A DNA stretch of 40,653 bases from Rikenellaceae bacterium (GTDB lineage Bacteria; Bacteroidota; Bacteroidia; Bacteroidales; UBA932). The translations under genes and the position numbers were made by a program. Below the pieces are notes generated by a model. It did not search any database and was not told where the DNA came from. It saw only the letters and a program-made list of their open reading frames with translations. Each line of letters starts with the position of its first letter. Within the stretch, counting starts at the first letter, position 1. Positions 6,859 to 16,085 of this stretch are shown here, piece after piece. The stretch is taken from positions 1-40,653 of the forward strand of contig CAAGMI010000352.1 in the NCBI GenBank assembly GCA_900771005.1, written 5' to 3'.

Positions 6859-7584
6859 ATGAAGAAGCTTGTAATCATTCCTACCTACAACGAAATCGAG
6901 AACGTCGAGAAAATTATCCGTGCCGTATTCGCGCTCCCGGAAGGGTTTGAAATCCTGATCATTGATGACGGATCCCCTGACGGCACAGCCCTCAAAGTGA
7001 AGAGTCTGCAGGCAGAATTCACAGACAGACTGCACCTTCTGGAACGTTCCGGGAAACTCGGGCTCGGCACCGCATACCTGACAGGATTCAGATGGGGGCT
7101 TGACCACGGATACGATTTCATATTCGAGATGGACGCCGATTTCTCACACGCTCCATCCGATCTTCCTAGGCTTCTCGCCGCGTGCACGGAAGGAGGCGCA
7201 GACCTGGCTATCGGCTCAAGATATTCCAACGGAGTGAGCGTTGTCAACTGGCCTATAGGCCGCATCCTGATGTCCTATTTCGCATCGGTATATGTACGCA
7301 CGGTACTGGGATTCCACATTTTCGACAGCACGGCAGGATTCCTGTGCTATTCGAGGAAAGTCCTCGAGACCATAGATTTCGACAGGGTCAGGATGAAAGG
7401 ATACGGATTCCAGATCGAGATGAAATATACAGCGCACAAGCTCGGATTCAAGATAGCCGAGGTGCCGGTGATATTCGTCAACCGCAAGGAAGGCACGTCA
7501 AAAATGTCCGGAGGTATCTTCGGAGAGGCCTTCTGGGGTGTCCTTGCCCTCAGATTCAGGAAAATTATCGCACGAAAGAAATAA
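6859..7584 (+). CDS. Polyprenol-phosphate mannosyltransferase (DPM1-like GT2)
   Basis: The 241-residue protein begins KKLVIIPTYNEIENVEKI and has LIIDDGSPDGTA, FEMDADFSH (DxD motif) and the family segment MKGYGFQIEMKY followed by NRKEGTSKMS. This is the single-domain, membrane-free form of polyprenol/dolichol-phosphate mannose synthase, which makes the lipid-linked mannose donor used for glycosylation outside the cytoplasm. I chose ATG 6859: the earlier in-frame start at 6832 lies within the promoter and adds unrelated residues. The 3' end is 2 bp from the converging tex gene. Confidence 0.85.
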   Translation: MKKLVIIPTYNEIENVEKIIRAVFALPEGFEILIIDDGSPDGTALKVKSLQAEFTDRLHLLERSGKLGLGTAYLTGFRWGLDHGYDFIFEMDADFSHAPSDLPRLLAACTEGGADLAIGSRYSNGVSVVNWPIGRILMSYFASVYVRTVLGFHIFDSTAGFLCYSRKVLETIDFDRVRMKGYGFQIEMKYTAHKLGFKIAEVPVIFVNRKEGTSKMSGGIFGEAFWGVLALRFRKIIARKK

Positions 7585-7586
7585 GG

Positions 7587-9752
7587 CTATTTCAACAGCC
7601 TGAGCCCTATACGGTTGCGGTCCAGATCAACATCTACGACCGCAACTTTTATTTGCTGGTGCAGCCTGACAACCTTGGTTGGATCGACACCCCTCTGCCC
7701 CATCTGGGACACGTGGATAAGACCGTTGTCGTGCAGCCCTATGTCAACGAATGCCCCGAATGCAGTGATATTGGTGACGATGCCCGGGAGTTCCATCCCA
7801 GGCTTCAGATCCTCTATGGAGTGGATATCGTCAGCGAATCTGAATTCGGAAGCCAGTTCGCGCGGGTCAAGGCCCGGCTTGACGAGTTCCTTGAGGATAT
7901 CATTTATCGTCGGAAGACCGGCTTCTGGAGTAACGTATGATTCGGCCTTTATCTTTGAGCACAAACCGGCATTGCCCACCAGTTCATCCGCCCTTACGCC
8001 AAGGTCGGCGGCCATTTTGTCGACTATGTGATATGACTCGGGATGCACTGCAGAGTTGTCCAGCGGATTTTCGGCCCCGCGTATCCGCAGGAAACCGGCA
8101 CACTGTTCGAACGCCTTGTCTCCAAGGCGCGGCACCTTCCTGAGTTCCTCACGGTTCTTGAATCCACCGTTTTCAGCCCTGTAGGTGACGATATTGGCGG
8201 CCAGGGTCTCACCGATACCGGAAACGTAGGACAGAAGATACGGGCTGGCAGTATTCAAGTTGACTCCGACTGCGTTCACGCAGGATTCGACGGTATTGTC
8301 AAGCTTCTCCTTGAGAAGATTCTGGTCCACGTCGTGCTGATATTGCCCGACGCCGAGATTCTTGGGATCGATCTTCACAAGTTCCGCCAAAGGATCCATA
8401 AGGCGGCGTCCTATGCTCACAGCCCCTCTCACGGTGACGTCCTCATCGGGGAATTCCTTCCTGGCCACCTCTGAAGCGCTGTATATCGAAGCTCCGTCCT
8501 CGCTCACGGTCCACACCTTGCAGTCCTGTGGAAGCTGGACCCTGTTCATGAAATCAACGGTCTCACGGCTTGCCGTTCCGTTTCCGATGGCAACAGCCTG
8601 AATACTGTATTTTTCGAGCATATCCTGCACGTCGGCAATGGCCTTGACCTTGTCGCTCTGAGGAGGATGAGGATAGATTATCGTGTGATACAGAAGATTT
8701 CCCTGCTCATCCAGACACGCTATCTTGCATCCGTTCCTGAAACCAGGGTCTATGGCCATCGTACGCTTCTGTCCCACCGGTGCGCCCAGCAGGAGCTGCC
8801 GGAGATTTTCCCCGAAGACATTGATGGATTCCTTATCGGCCTTCTCTTTCGCTTCCTTGATTATTTCCGAACTCATGGATGGATCGAGAAGCCTTTTGTA
8901 GGCATCCGCAACAGCTTCCTTGATCTGTTGTGAAAGAGGTCCGGAAGGATAGCCGTGCTCCTGACAGAAGTCGTAATATATCTTATTCCCGCACTTTTCG
9001 GGATCGGCATCCACACTTACTGAAAGAAAGCCCTCTTTTTCCGCCCTGAGTATGGCCAGAAGATTATAGGACGGGACTCTGGACAAAGGCATGCAGAAGT
9101 CGAAATAAGACCTGTATTTGGACGCATCGGAAGATTCCTTGCCGGATTTGGTTACCTTTGACACGACTCTGCGCCCTCTGTAGATGGCACGCAGGTTTTC
9201 CCGGACAACTTGAGTTTCGCTCAATCTTTCGGCGATAATGTCCCTTGCGCCGGCAAGAGCAGCCTCAACGTCCTCGGCACCCGGTTTGCCGGCTGATTTC
9301 ATCGTGGGCGACCCTTTTACGTAAGCCTTTGCAGAGAGGTAAGGATCACGGGTACGCAAGTTCCACATGGCATCGGCAAGCGGCTCCAGCCCCAATTCCT
9401 TCGCGACAGTTGCCCTTGTGCGCCTCTTGGGGCGATATGGGAGGTAAATATCCTCCAGTTCGGTGGAAGACACACACAGCTCTATCCTCCCCTTCAGTTC
9501 ATCAGTCAGTGCGCCTGCATCGGAAATGGTCTTGAGGATAGTCTCCTTGCGTTTTTCCATTTCATCGAACACATCCACATAGTGCTTGACCTCAGCCACT
9601 TCGGCATCATCCATCCCCCCTGTCTTCTCCTTCCTGTAACGGCTGATGAACGGTATGGTATCACCCTGTGCGAACATCTCCGCGCAGTTCTCCACCTGCC
9701 AGGCCTTGACCATAAGGCGCTCGGCGATGTAATTGATGTATATTTCCTTCAT
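7587..9752 (-). CDS. tex: Tex family RNA-binding transcription accessory protein
   Basis: This 721-residue protein has the full Tex layout: N-terminal helical domain (TIPFISRYRKEKTGGMDD), YqgF-like RNase H fold (TMAIDPGFRNGCKIA, QAVAIGNGTASRE), helix-hairpin-helix repeats (YVSGIGETLAANIV, LRKVPRLGDKAFEQCAGFLRI) and a C-terminal S1 domain (GIVTNITAFGAFVDIG). Tex binds nucleic acids and influences transcription and RNA turnover. Its ATG is 2 bp after the stop of the CLC gene, so it is the last gene of that operon. Confidence 0.95.
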   Translation of the reverse strand: MKEIYINYIAERLMVKAWQVENCAEMFAQGDTIPFISRYRKEKTGGMDDAEVAEVKHYVDVFDEMEKRKETILKTISDAGALTDELKGRIELCVSSTELEDIYLPYRPKRRTRATVAKELGLEPLADAMWNLRTRDPYLSAKAYVKGSPTMKSAGKPGAEDVEAALAGARDIIAERLSETQVVRENLRAIYRGRRVVSKVTKSGKESSDASKYRSYFDFCMPLSRVPSYNLLAILRAEKEGFLSVSVDADPEKCGNKIYYDFCQEHGYPSGPLSQQIKEAVADAYKRLLDPSMSSEIIKEAKEKADKESINVFGENLRQLLLGAPVGQKRTMAIDPGFRNGCKIACLDEQGNLLYHTIIYPHPPQSDKVKAIADVQDMLEKYSIQAVAIGNGTASRETVDFMNRVQLPQDCKVWTVSEDGASIYSASEVARKEFPDEDVTVRGAVSIGRRLMDPLAELVKIDPKNLGVGQYQHDVDQNLLKEKLDNTVESCVNAVGVNLNTASPYLLSYVSGIGETLAANIVTYRAENGGFKNREELRKVPRLGDKAFEQCAGFLRIRGAENPLDNSAVHPESYHIVDKMAADLGVRADELVGNAGLCSKIKAESYVTPEAGLPTINDILKELVKPGLDPRELASEFRFADDIHSIEDLKPGMELPGIVTNITAFGAFVDIGLHDNGLIHVSQMGQRGVDPTKVVRLHQQIKVAVVDVDLDRNRIGLRLLK

Positions 9753-9754
9753 AA

Positions 9755-11503
9755 TCAGTCTTCCGGGGATATCTCCTTAAGCTTCTCCCTATATGCGGCA
9801 AGTATTCTGGATCGGGAGATAAAGCCCATGTACTGGTGTTCCGAATTCACGACAGGCAATCTCCACGCATCCGTTGACTCGAACTTGTCCATGACGACAT
9901 CCATCTTTTCACCGACGTAGATATACTCCGGCACATCCGTCATAAGATTGTATGCCTTGAGTTTGCCGTATTCTTCGGTGTTGAACAGGTGCTTGCGGGC
10001 ATCGCTTATGTTTATCATACCCTGGAACCGGCCCTTTCTGTCAACTACCGCGATGACGGAACCGGTACTTTCAGATATCGTCTTTACAAGTTTGCCCAGC
10101 GAATCGTTCGAGTAGACGCGGGCATAGGTATTCTTTATCAGACTGTCCGTATCCATAAGCGTAAGGACCGCCTGGGCGCTGTCGTGGGTCAGGAGATCAC
10201 CGCTCTGGGCTATACGTTTGGTATATATCGAGTACTTCTCCCAGATCCGGGTGGTTCCGAAGGAGACGGTCGAGCATATGATGAGAGGCAGCAGCAGTTC
10301 ATATCCTCCCGTAATTTCCGCTATGAGGAATATGGCCGTCATTGGAGCCTGCATCACCCCTGCCATAAGGCCCGCCATCCCGACAAGCACGAAATTCTGT
10401 TCAGGAAGCTGGCAGTTGAGAAGATTCAGGGACCGTACCACGACAAATCCGGCAAGCGCACCGACAACCAGAGTAGGACCGAAAGTTCCTCCGATGCCAC
10501 CTCCGGCATTTGTCAGAGTCATTGAAACCACCTTGAGCAGCATCACCAGAGTGAAGAATATAGGGATATCCCACGGCGAATCGAATATTGTCAGCAGGAA
10601 CGGCTGCTGTGATGAAAGCTTATCCTCAGCCACGTTCAGCAAGGCCCTGACCGTAGAATATCCTTCTCCGAAAAGAGGCGGGAACAGCATAATCAGCAAT
10701 CCCAGTCCCATGGCGCAGCATATCCACTTGATCCACGGATTACCGAATCTGGATATCCTGTCTTCAAGGTAAAGCGTAGAGCGTGTAAAATACAGGGAGA
10801 CCATACCGCACATTATCCCGAGAATAAGATAAAACGGAATTCTGCTCATTGAAAAGGCCTCGACGGTACACTTGAAGGTCATGCTGTCCCCTATCAGCAG
10901 TGACGACACGACCGTCGCCGTCACGGTGGACAGGAGCAAAGGCATCATGGATGTCATGGATATATTGAACAGCAGAATCTCAAGTGTGAACAGCACACCG
11001 GCGAGAGGAGCCTGGAATATGCCCGCGATGGCGCCTGCGGCACCACACCCGACAAGAATGGTCACGCCCCGGTGAGAAAGGTTGAATTTCTGCCCGACAT
11101 TGCTTCCTATGGCAGCCCCCGTATATACAATCGGAGCCTCAGCCCCCACAGAGCCGCCGAATCCTATCGTAAGTGAACTGGTTATTACGGAAGACCACAT
11201 ATTGTGGGGCTTGATCCTGGATTCGTTCCTGGAGACTGACAGCAGGACCTTGGTGACCCCGTGTCCTATGTTGTCCTTCACGACATATTTCACCAGCAGG
11301 AAAGAAAGCAGCATGCCGACTCCCGGCAACAGCACATAAGACCAATGAAACGCAGAAGAGCCCGCAATAATAGGTGCGAGCCCTTTCTGTATCAATGATA
11401 TAAGTCTCTCCAGAACCACTGCCACAAGTCCTGATGCCAGTCCCACAGCCAGTGACAGGAAGAGCAACTTATTTCTTTCAGATATTTTCTGAAGGTTCTT
11501 CAT
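9755..11503 (-). CDS. CLC-family chloride transporter with CBS domains
   Basis: The 582-residue protein has CLC membrane helices with selectivity segments GSVGAEAPIVYTG (gating Glu kept) and GGGIGGTFGP, then two CBS domains in the last 130 residues that may sense nucleotides. It moves chloride or another anion across the inner membrane, in many bacteria in exchange for protons. The internal proton-glutamate position reads FTLEI, so the second Glu of the E. coli FIIEE motif is missing. ATG 11503 is chosen because upstream in-frame starts give a non-CLC N-terminus and lie in the preceding gene, which it overlaps by 26 bp. Confidence 0.9.
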   Translation of the reverse strand: MKNLQKISERNKLLFLSLAVGLASGLVAVVLERLISLIQKGLAPIIAGSSAFHWSYVLLPGVGMLLSFLLVKYVVKDNIGHGVTKVLLSVSRNESRIKPHNMWSSVITSSLTIGFGGSVGAEAPIVYTGAAIGSNVGQKFNLSHRGVTILVGCGAAGAIAGIFQAPLAGVLFTLEILLFNISMTSMMPLLLSTVTATVVSSLLIGDSMTFKCTVEAFSMSRIPFYLILGIMCGMVSLYFTRSTLYLEDRISRFGNPWIKWICCAMGLGLLIMLFPPLFGEGYSTVRALLNVAEDKLSSQQPFLLTIFDSPWDIPIFFTLVMLLKVVSMTLTNAGGGIGGTFGPTLVVGALAGFVVVRSLNLLNCQLPEQNFVLVGMAGLMAGVMQAPMTAIFLIAEITGGYELLLPLIICSTVSFGTTRIWEKYSIYTKRIAQSGDLLTHDSAQAVLTLMDTDSLIKNTYARVYSNDSLGKLVKTISESTGSVIAVVDRKGRFQGMINISDARKHLFNTEEYGKLKAYNLMTDVPEYIYVGEKMDVVMDKFESTDAWRLPVVNSEHQYMGFISRSRILAAYREKLKEISPED

Positions 11504-11855
11504 CGTCGCCTCCGTACTGTGAGATATTGTCATCAGGGAGGGTATTCTCTCCGGTATCAGGGCTTTCTGATGTTCCAGCAACCTCCTCGTTTTCAGCATC
11601 TTCCTCTCCCTCAAGCCATCTCTCTATATCTTCGGCGTCGTCTGTCTTTATCTGTATCTTCACAAGATATATGGAATCCGGAAACTCCATGGTGACCGCA
11701 TAGAACGGGGTGCCGTCCGGTTTCTTGTATTCCTTGAGATCAGGAAGATAATCATTGAAGCCTTTCGGATATTTTTCAGCGAATGCGGCGGCCAGCTCGG
11801 CCGACATATTCTCAAAACTTACAACGTGACGTTTTCTTGTATCTGGAGTAAACAT
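11478..11855 (-). CDS. Conserved hypothetical protein with acidic tail
   Basis: The 125-residue protein has a small folded part (VSFENMSAELAAAFAEKYPKG, then GTPFYAVTMEFPDSIYLVKI) and a very acidic, probably disordered tail (about residues 75-125). I do not recognise a characterised family. ATG 11855 is preferred to a TTG at 11864. The stop lies inside the following CLC gene (26-bp overlap), so it is probably the first gene of an operon with the CLC and tex genes; CAAATTTG just upstream resembles a -7 element. Confidence 0.65.
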   Translation of the reverse strand: MFTPDTRKRHVVSFENMSAELAAAFAEKYPKGFNDYLPDLKEYKKPDGTPFYAVTMEFPDSIYLVKIQIKTDDAEDIERWLEGEEDAENEEVAGTSESPDTGENTLPDDNISQYGGDDEEPSENI

Positions 11856-11906
11856 GGTTCTCAAATTTGCATGTGCAATAATAGGATATTTTTTTGAATC
11901 TGCAAA

Positions 11907-13628
11907 CTACATTCTTTCCGGCAATTTTATGCCCAAAATGCCCATAGATTTACTCAGGACAGATGCAACTGTCTGAATAAGAGAGAGTCTTGCCGCAAGC
12001 ACTGCCTTATCTTCCTCTTTGAGGATAGGCGTATCGTGGTAATATTGGTTGAACTCTTTTGCAAGTTCGTAGGAATAGTTGGCCACGATGGCCGGAGAAT
12101 ACTCCCTGGCCGCCTCCTGTATCTTCTGAGGATAACTGTTCAACAACTTGATGAGTCTGATCTCCTTGGCGCTGAATTCAACGTCCGGGACAGTGATATC
12201 CACCGATCCAGCCTTGCGGAGAATGCTCTTGATCCTGGCATGCGTGTACTGGATGAACGGACCGGTGTTCCCATTGAAATCTATGGATTCCTTCGGGTTG
12301 AAGAGCATTTTCTTCTTCGGGTCCACCTTGATGATGAAATATTTCAAGGCGCCGAGTCCTATCATGTGATAGAGTTCCTCCTTCTCCTCATCAGACACGC
12401 CTTCAAGCTTGCCAGACTCTTCGGAAGTGGCCTTCGCTTCCTCGTACATTTTCTGTATGAGGTCGTCGGCATCAACCACAGTTCCCTCGCGGGACTTCAT
12501 CTTGCCTTCCGGGAGCTCCACCATGCCGTAGCTCAGATGGAAGATATTGTCAGCCCATTCGAAGCCCAGCTTCTTGAGTATCAGCTTGAGCACCTGGAAG
12601 TGATAATTCTGCTCGTCTCCGACCACATATACGTGGGAATCAAGCTTGTATTCGCTGAAACGGCGCTCCGCCGTCCCGAGATCCTGTGTTATGTACACCG
12701 ACGTACCGTCGCTCCTGATAAGCAGTTTCCTGTCCAGTCCGTCCTCCGTAAGGTCGCACCAGACAGACCCGTCGGGATCCTTTACAAAGACTCCCATATC
12801 CAGGCCTCTGCTAACCAGCTCCTTTCCGAGAAGGTAGGTCTCGTGCTCATAGTATGTCTTGTCGAAGGTGATTCCCAGGGCCTTGTATGTCTGTTCGAAG
12901 CCCTCGAACACCCAGGAATTCATCTTTTCCCAAAGCGCGCGTACTTCGGGATCGCCCTGCTCCCATTTGACAAGCATTTCGTGAACCTTGTCTATGACTG
13001 AAGGTTCTTCCTTCTCCATCTTCGCAAACTCCACATAGCAGTCTCCGACAAGATGGTCGCCCTTCTTTCCGGTGGACTGAGGGGTCGCTCCGTCGAACCT
13101 CTCCTGCCAAGCATACATGGACTTGCAGATATGGACTCCCCTGTCATTCACGAGAGTCGTCTTGATGACGTCATCACCGGCAGCCTTCAGAAGATCCGAC
13201 ACGGATGCTCCCAAAAGATTGTTCCTTATGTGTCCCAGATGGAGTGGTTTGTTGGTGTTCGGAGAAGAGAACTCCACCATCACCTTGCGGCCCGTGGACG
13301 GCAGCTGGCCGAAGTTCGGATCCGATGCGATGGACTTGAACGTATTTCTCCAGAATGCAGGAGAAAGGCTCAGATTCAGGAATCCCTGCACTGCGTTGAA
13401 TGCTGCGATCTCCGGGCAGTTCTGTGCAAGCCAGGAGCCGATGGACTCTCCGGTTGCGGCGGGAGCGGCGTGCGAGATTCTCAAAAGAGGGAATACGACA
13501 AGAGTATAATCCCCTTCAAATTCCTTTCTTGTAACTCCGACCTGCATCTGGTCGGCAGGGATATCGGCATTGTATAAAGCCTTTACGGCCTCTGAGGCCT
13601 TGATGGCTATGAATTGTTCCGGTGTCAT
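11907..13628 (-). CDS. argS: Arginyl-tRNA synthetase
   Basis: A full-length class I synthetase (573 residues) that charges tRNA-Arg. The N-terminal Arg-specific domain is followed by FSSPNTNKPLHLGHIRNN (HIGH motif, His130-His133), the arginine/tRNA-binding core, a GKMKSREGTVV segment in place of KMSKS, and the DALR anticodon-binding domain at the end (ARLSLIQTVASVL...GI). It begins 6 bp after rpoD, so the two are likely co-transcribed. Confidence 0.97.
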   Translation of the reverse strand: MTPEQFIAIKASEAVKALYNADIPADQMQVGVTRKEFEGDYTLVVFPLLRISHAAPAATGESIGSWLAQNCPEIAAFNAVQGFLNLSLSPAFWRNTFKSIASDPNFGQLPSTGRKVMVEFSSPNTNKPLHLGHIRNNLLGASVSDLLKAAGDDVIKTTLVNDRGVHICKSMYAWQERFDGATPQSTGKKGDHLVGDCYVEFAKMEKEEPSVIDKVHEMLVKWEQGDPEVRALWEKMNSWVFEGFEQTYKALGITFDKTYYEHETYLLGKELVSRGLDMGVFVKDPDGSVWCDLTEDGLDRKLLIRSDGTSVYITQDLGTAERRFSEYKLDSHVYVVGDEQNYHFQVLKLILKKLGFEWADNIFHLSYGMVELPEGKMKSREGTVVDADDLIQKMYEEAKATSEESGKLEGVSDEEKEELYHMIGLGALKYFIIKVDPKKKMLFNPKESIDFNGNTGPFIQYTHARIKSILRKAGSVDITVPDVEFSAKEIRLIKLLNSYPQKIQEAAREYSPAIVANYSYELAKEFNQYYHDTPILKEEDKAVLAARLSLIQTVASVLSKSMGILGIKLPERM

Positions 13629-13634
13629 GGATTC

Positions 13635-14495
13635 CTATCCGAGATAAGTCTTCAAAAGTTTTGACGCTGACGGTTTCTTGAGCTTGCGGATAGCCTTCTC
13701 CTTGATCTGGCGGACACGTTCCCGGGTCAGGTCAAGCCTTTCGCCTATCTCTTCCAGTGTCATCTCCTGACATCCTATTCCGAAGAAGCTCTTGATTATT
13801 TCGCGCTCCCTGACCGTGAGGATCTGGAGTGCCCTGTCTATCTCAGTGCTGAGAGACTCGTTCGTCAGTCCGTTGTCAGCCATCGGGCTGTCGTCGTTCG
13901 GAAGTATATCCAGCAACGAATTGTCTTCGCCTTCCACGAAAGGAGCATCCACACTCACGTGGCGTCCGCTTACGCGGAGCGTGTCTGCAATCTTGTCTCT
14001 CGGTATGTCAATCATTTCGGCAAGTTCCTCGGTGGACGGCTGACGCTCGTGTGTCTGCTCAAACTGTCCGAGAGCCTTGTTTATCTTGTTGAGCGAGCCC
14101 ACCTGGTTGAGCGGCAGCCTGACGATGCGGCTCTGCTCGGCAAGTGCCTGAAGTATTGACTGGCGTATCCACCATACGGCATAGGAGATGAACTTGAATC
14201 CCCTGGTTTCATCGAATTTTTCCGCCGCCTTGATCAGTCCGAGATTACCCTCATTGATAAGGTCAGGAAGGCTCAGACCCTGATTCTGGTACTGCTTGGC
14301 CACAGACACCACGAAACGGAGATTCGCTCTGGTAAGTTTCTCGAGCGCCTCCTGGTCCCCCTTGCGGATCCTTTGTGCCAGTTCCACTTCCTCTTCCGGA
14401 GACACCAGCTCTTCCCTTCCTATTTCCTGAAGATATTTGTCGAGAGAGGCGCTCTCACGGTTTGTGATTGACTTTGTAATTTTTAACTGTCTCAT
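13635..14495 (-). CDS. rpoD: Primary sigma-70 factor, short Bacteroidota type
   Basis: The 286-residue protein has regions 1.2 (LDKYLQEIGREELVSPEEE), 2 (INEGNLGLIKAAEKFD, FKFISYAVWWIRQSI), 3 and 4.2 (LEEIGERLDLTRERVRQIKEKAI), and lacks the long region 1.1. This is the standard housekeeping sigma factor of Bacteroidota, which reads the -33/-7 promoters seen across this window. A strong terminator-like hairpin ends only 13 bp before its start, leaving no obvious promoter between. argS follows 6 bp downstream. Confidence 0.95.
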   Translation of the reverse strand: MRQLKITKSITNRESASLDKYLQEIGREELVSPEEEVELAQRIRKGDQEALEKLTRANLRFVVSVAKQYQNQGLSLPDLINEGNLGLIKAAEKFDETRGFKFISYAVWWIRQSILQALAEQSRIVRLPLNQVGSLNKINKALGQFEQTHERQPSTEELAEMIDIPRDKIADTLRVSGRHVSVDAPFVEGEDNSLLDILPNDDSPMADNGLTNESLSTEIDRALQILTVREREIIKSFFGIGCQEMTLEEIGERLDLTRERVRQIKEKAIRKLKKPSASKLLKTYLG

Positions 14496-14508
14496 ATAGA
14501 ATAAAATA

Positions 14509-14540
14509 ATTATCGCGGTCGGAGGCCCGGCCGCGATAAT
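14509..14540 (-). terminator. Terminator-like hairpin between the HtrA gene and rpoD
   Basis: A perfect 10-bp stem (14509-14518 with 14531-14540; ATTATCGCGG / CCGCGATAAT), extendable inward with a G-U pair, is followed on the minus strand by the T-rich TATTTTATTC. It likely ends the HtrA transcript but also sits directly upstream of the rpoD start. Confidence 0.65.
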
Positions 14541-14561
14541 CGTTAGTATCCGTGGCTCAGC

Positions 14562-15983
14562 CTACTCTTCCTTTCCGAATGCAAAGAAGAACGGTCTTCC
14601 CGAAGGTGTCAGGCCCTCGACTGTCACAGATCTCTTTGCCTTCTTGGCTATGTCAATGACATCCTGAGGTTTACGCACCTGCTGGTCGTTTACATACATT
14701 ATGACGTATCCGTCTTCAGCTCCGGCCTGGGCCATCTTACCGTTTCCTGCAGAAGTGATTTCAACTCCCTTCTCACCGGCCTTGAGACTTGCTCCGTAGA
14801 ACTTCACGCTGCCGTCCTCGGCAACTGTTCCCGTAGCCTCCGTCTCTCCCTGGAATACCACGTCGAGGACAATCTCCTTTCCGTCCCTGAACAGTTTGAG
14901 TTTGGCTTTGTCTCCCGGGTGATAGTTGTTCACCTTCTCCTGCACTGCGGAAGCGCCTTTTACGACAGTGGAATCAATAGCGAGCAGAACATCTCCCTTT
15001 CTGACTCCGGCTTTGTCGGCGGCACCGCCTTTCGCAACCTCGTAGATATATACGCCGTCAAGTGAAGAAAGTTTCAATTCGGATGCTGTTTTTTCATCGA
15101 TAGGCTGCATGGTTATTCCCAGCCTCGCCCTCTTCACGGAACCGAAATCAAGTATGTCCCCTACGACCTTCTTGACTATGTTCGAAGGCACTGCAAAAGA
15201 ATACCCTGTATATGATCCGGTAGTGGATACTATCGCGGTGTTGATACCGACAAGTTCACCGGCCTTGTTGACGAGCGCGCCGCCCGAGTTGCCGGGATTC
15301 ACGGCCGCATCAGTCTGGATAAAGGACTCGATCTTGAACTCTCCGGTGTAATTCGGCATCGAGCGTCCCTTTGCGCTGACGATTCCGGCGGTGATCGTCG
15401 ATCTGAGTTCCTCCCCGAGAGGGCTTCCGATTGCCAGAACCCACTCCCCGAGACGGAGCTTGTCGGAATCGAAGAACGGGATCACAGGCAGTCCGTCCGC
15501 CTCAATCTTTATGAGAGCGACATCCGTGGCCGGATCCGTCCCGATGACGGAAGCCTCGTAAGTCTTGTTGTTGTTCAGGGTCACCTCCACCTTCGTGGCA
15601 TTGGCGACTACGTGATTGTTCGTTACGATATATCCGTCCTGACGGATTATCACACCCGATCCGCTGCCCTGCTGCACTCTTTCGCGCTGGTCAGGCATCC
15701 TGTCACCGAAGAAAAATCTGAAGAAAGGATCATCCAGCTGATATTGCGGTTGTGATGCCTTGGCCGTCACTTTCACGAATACGACTGCATCGACTGCGGA
15801 TTCCGCAGCATATGTAAAGTCAGGATAGTCCGACATTGACAGATTGACAGTCCTGTATGTCGCTCCGTCAGAGCTGATGCGTGATGGTGAAACGCTGTCA
15901 GGTGTAGCTGCAGCCACGATCCCGTAGGCTGCGATGCTGCTTACTAATACAGAAGCAATGACTGTAATGACATTTTTGTTCAT
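14562..15983 (-). CDS. HtrA/DegP-family periplasmic serine protease
   Basis: The 473-residue protein begins with a signal segment (VITVIASVLVSSIAAYGIV). The chymotrypsin-fold protease domain has the triad His (VTNNHVVA), Asp (TDVALIKI) and Ser (NPGNSGGAL). A clear PDZ domain follows (GVYIYEVAKGGAADKAGVRKGD) and a weaker second PDZ-like region to the C-terminus. HtrA proteases degrade or refold damaged envelope proteins. It is transcribed divergently from dnaN, with about 100 bp between. Confidence 0.93.
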   Translation of the reverse strand: MNKNVITVIASVLVSSIAAYGIVAAATPDSVSPSRISSDGATYRTVNLSMSDYPDFTYAAESAVDAVVFVKVTAKASQPQYQLDDPFFRFFFGDRMPDQRERVQQGSGSGVIIRQDGYIVTNNHVVANATKVEVTLNNNKTYEASVIGTDPATDVALIKIEADGLPVIPFFDSDKLRLGEWVLAIGSPLGEELRSTITAGIVSAKGRSMPNYTGEFKIESFIQTDAAVNPGNSGGALVNKAGELVGINTAIVSTTGSYTGYSFAVPSNIVKKVVGDILDFGSVKRARLGITMQPIDEKTASELKLSSLDGVYIYEVAKGGAADKAGVRKGDVLLAIDSTVVKGASAVQEKVNNYHPGDKAKLKLFRDGKEIVLDVVFQGETEATGTVAEDGSVKFYGASLKAGEKGVEITSAGNGKMAQAGAEDGYVIMYVNDQQVRKPQDVIDIAKKAKRSVTVEGLTPSGRPFFFAFGKEE

Positions 15984-16053
15984 ATGAAATTGTGTTTAAG
16001 TTTTCCGTCGGATACAAAAGTCAAATAATATGCCAGAATATCCGATATTTTGT

Positions 16054-16061
16054 TAAATTTG
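16054..16061 (+). promoter_or_regulatory. -7 element of the dnaN operon
   Basis: TAAATTTG matches TAnnTTTG and lies 24 bp before the dnaN start. No good -33 box is visible at the expected distance. Confidence 0.5.
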
Positions 16062-16085
16062 CGTGATAACTAATTTGAACGCACT

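Noticed and set aside
12036..13001. 321-codon open frame on the plus strand
   Set aside because: It is antisense to argS, whose protein is complete and recognisable; the frame shows no family features.
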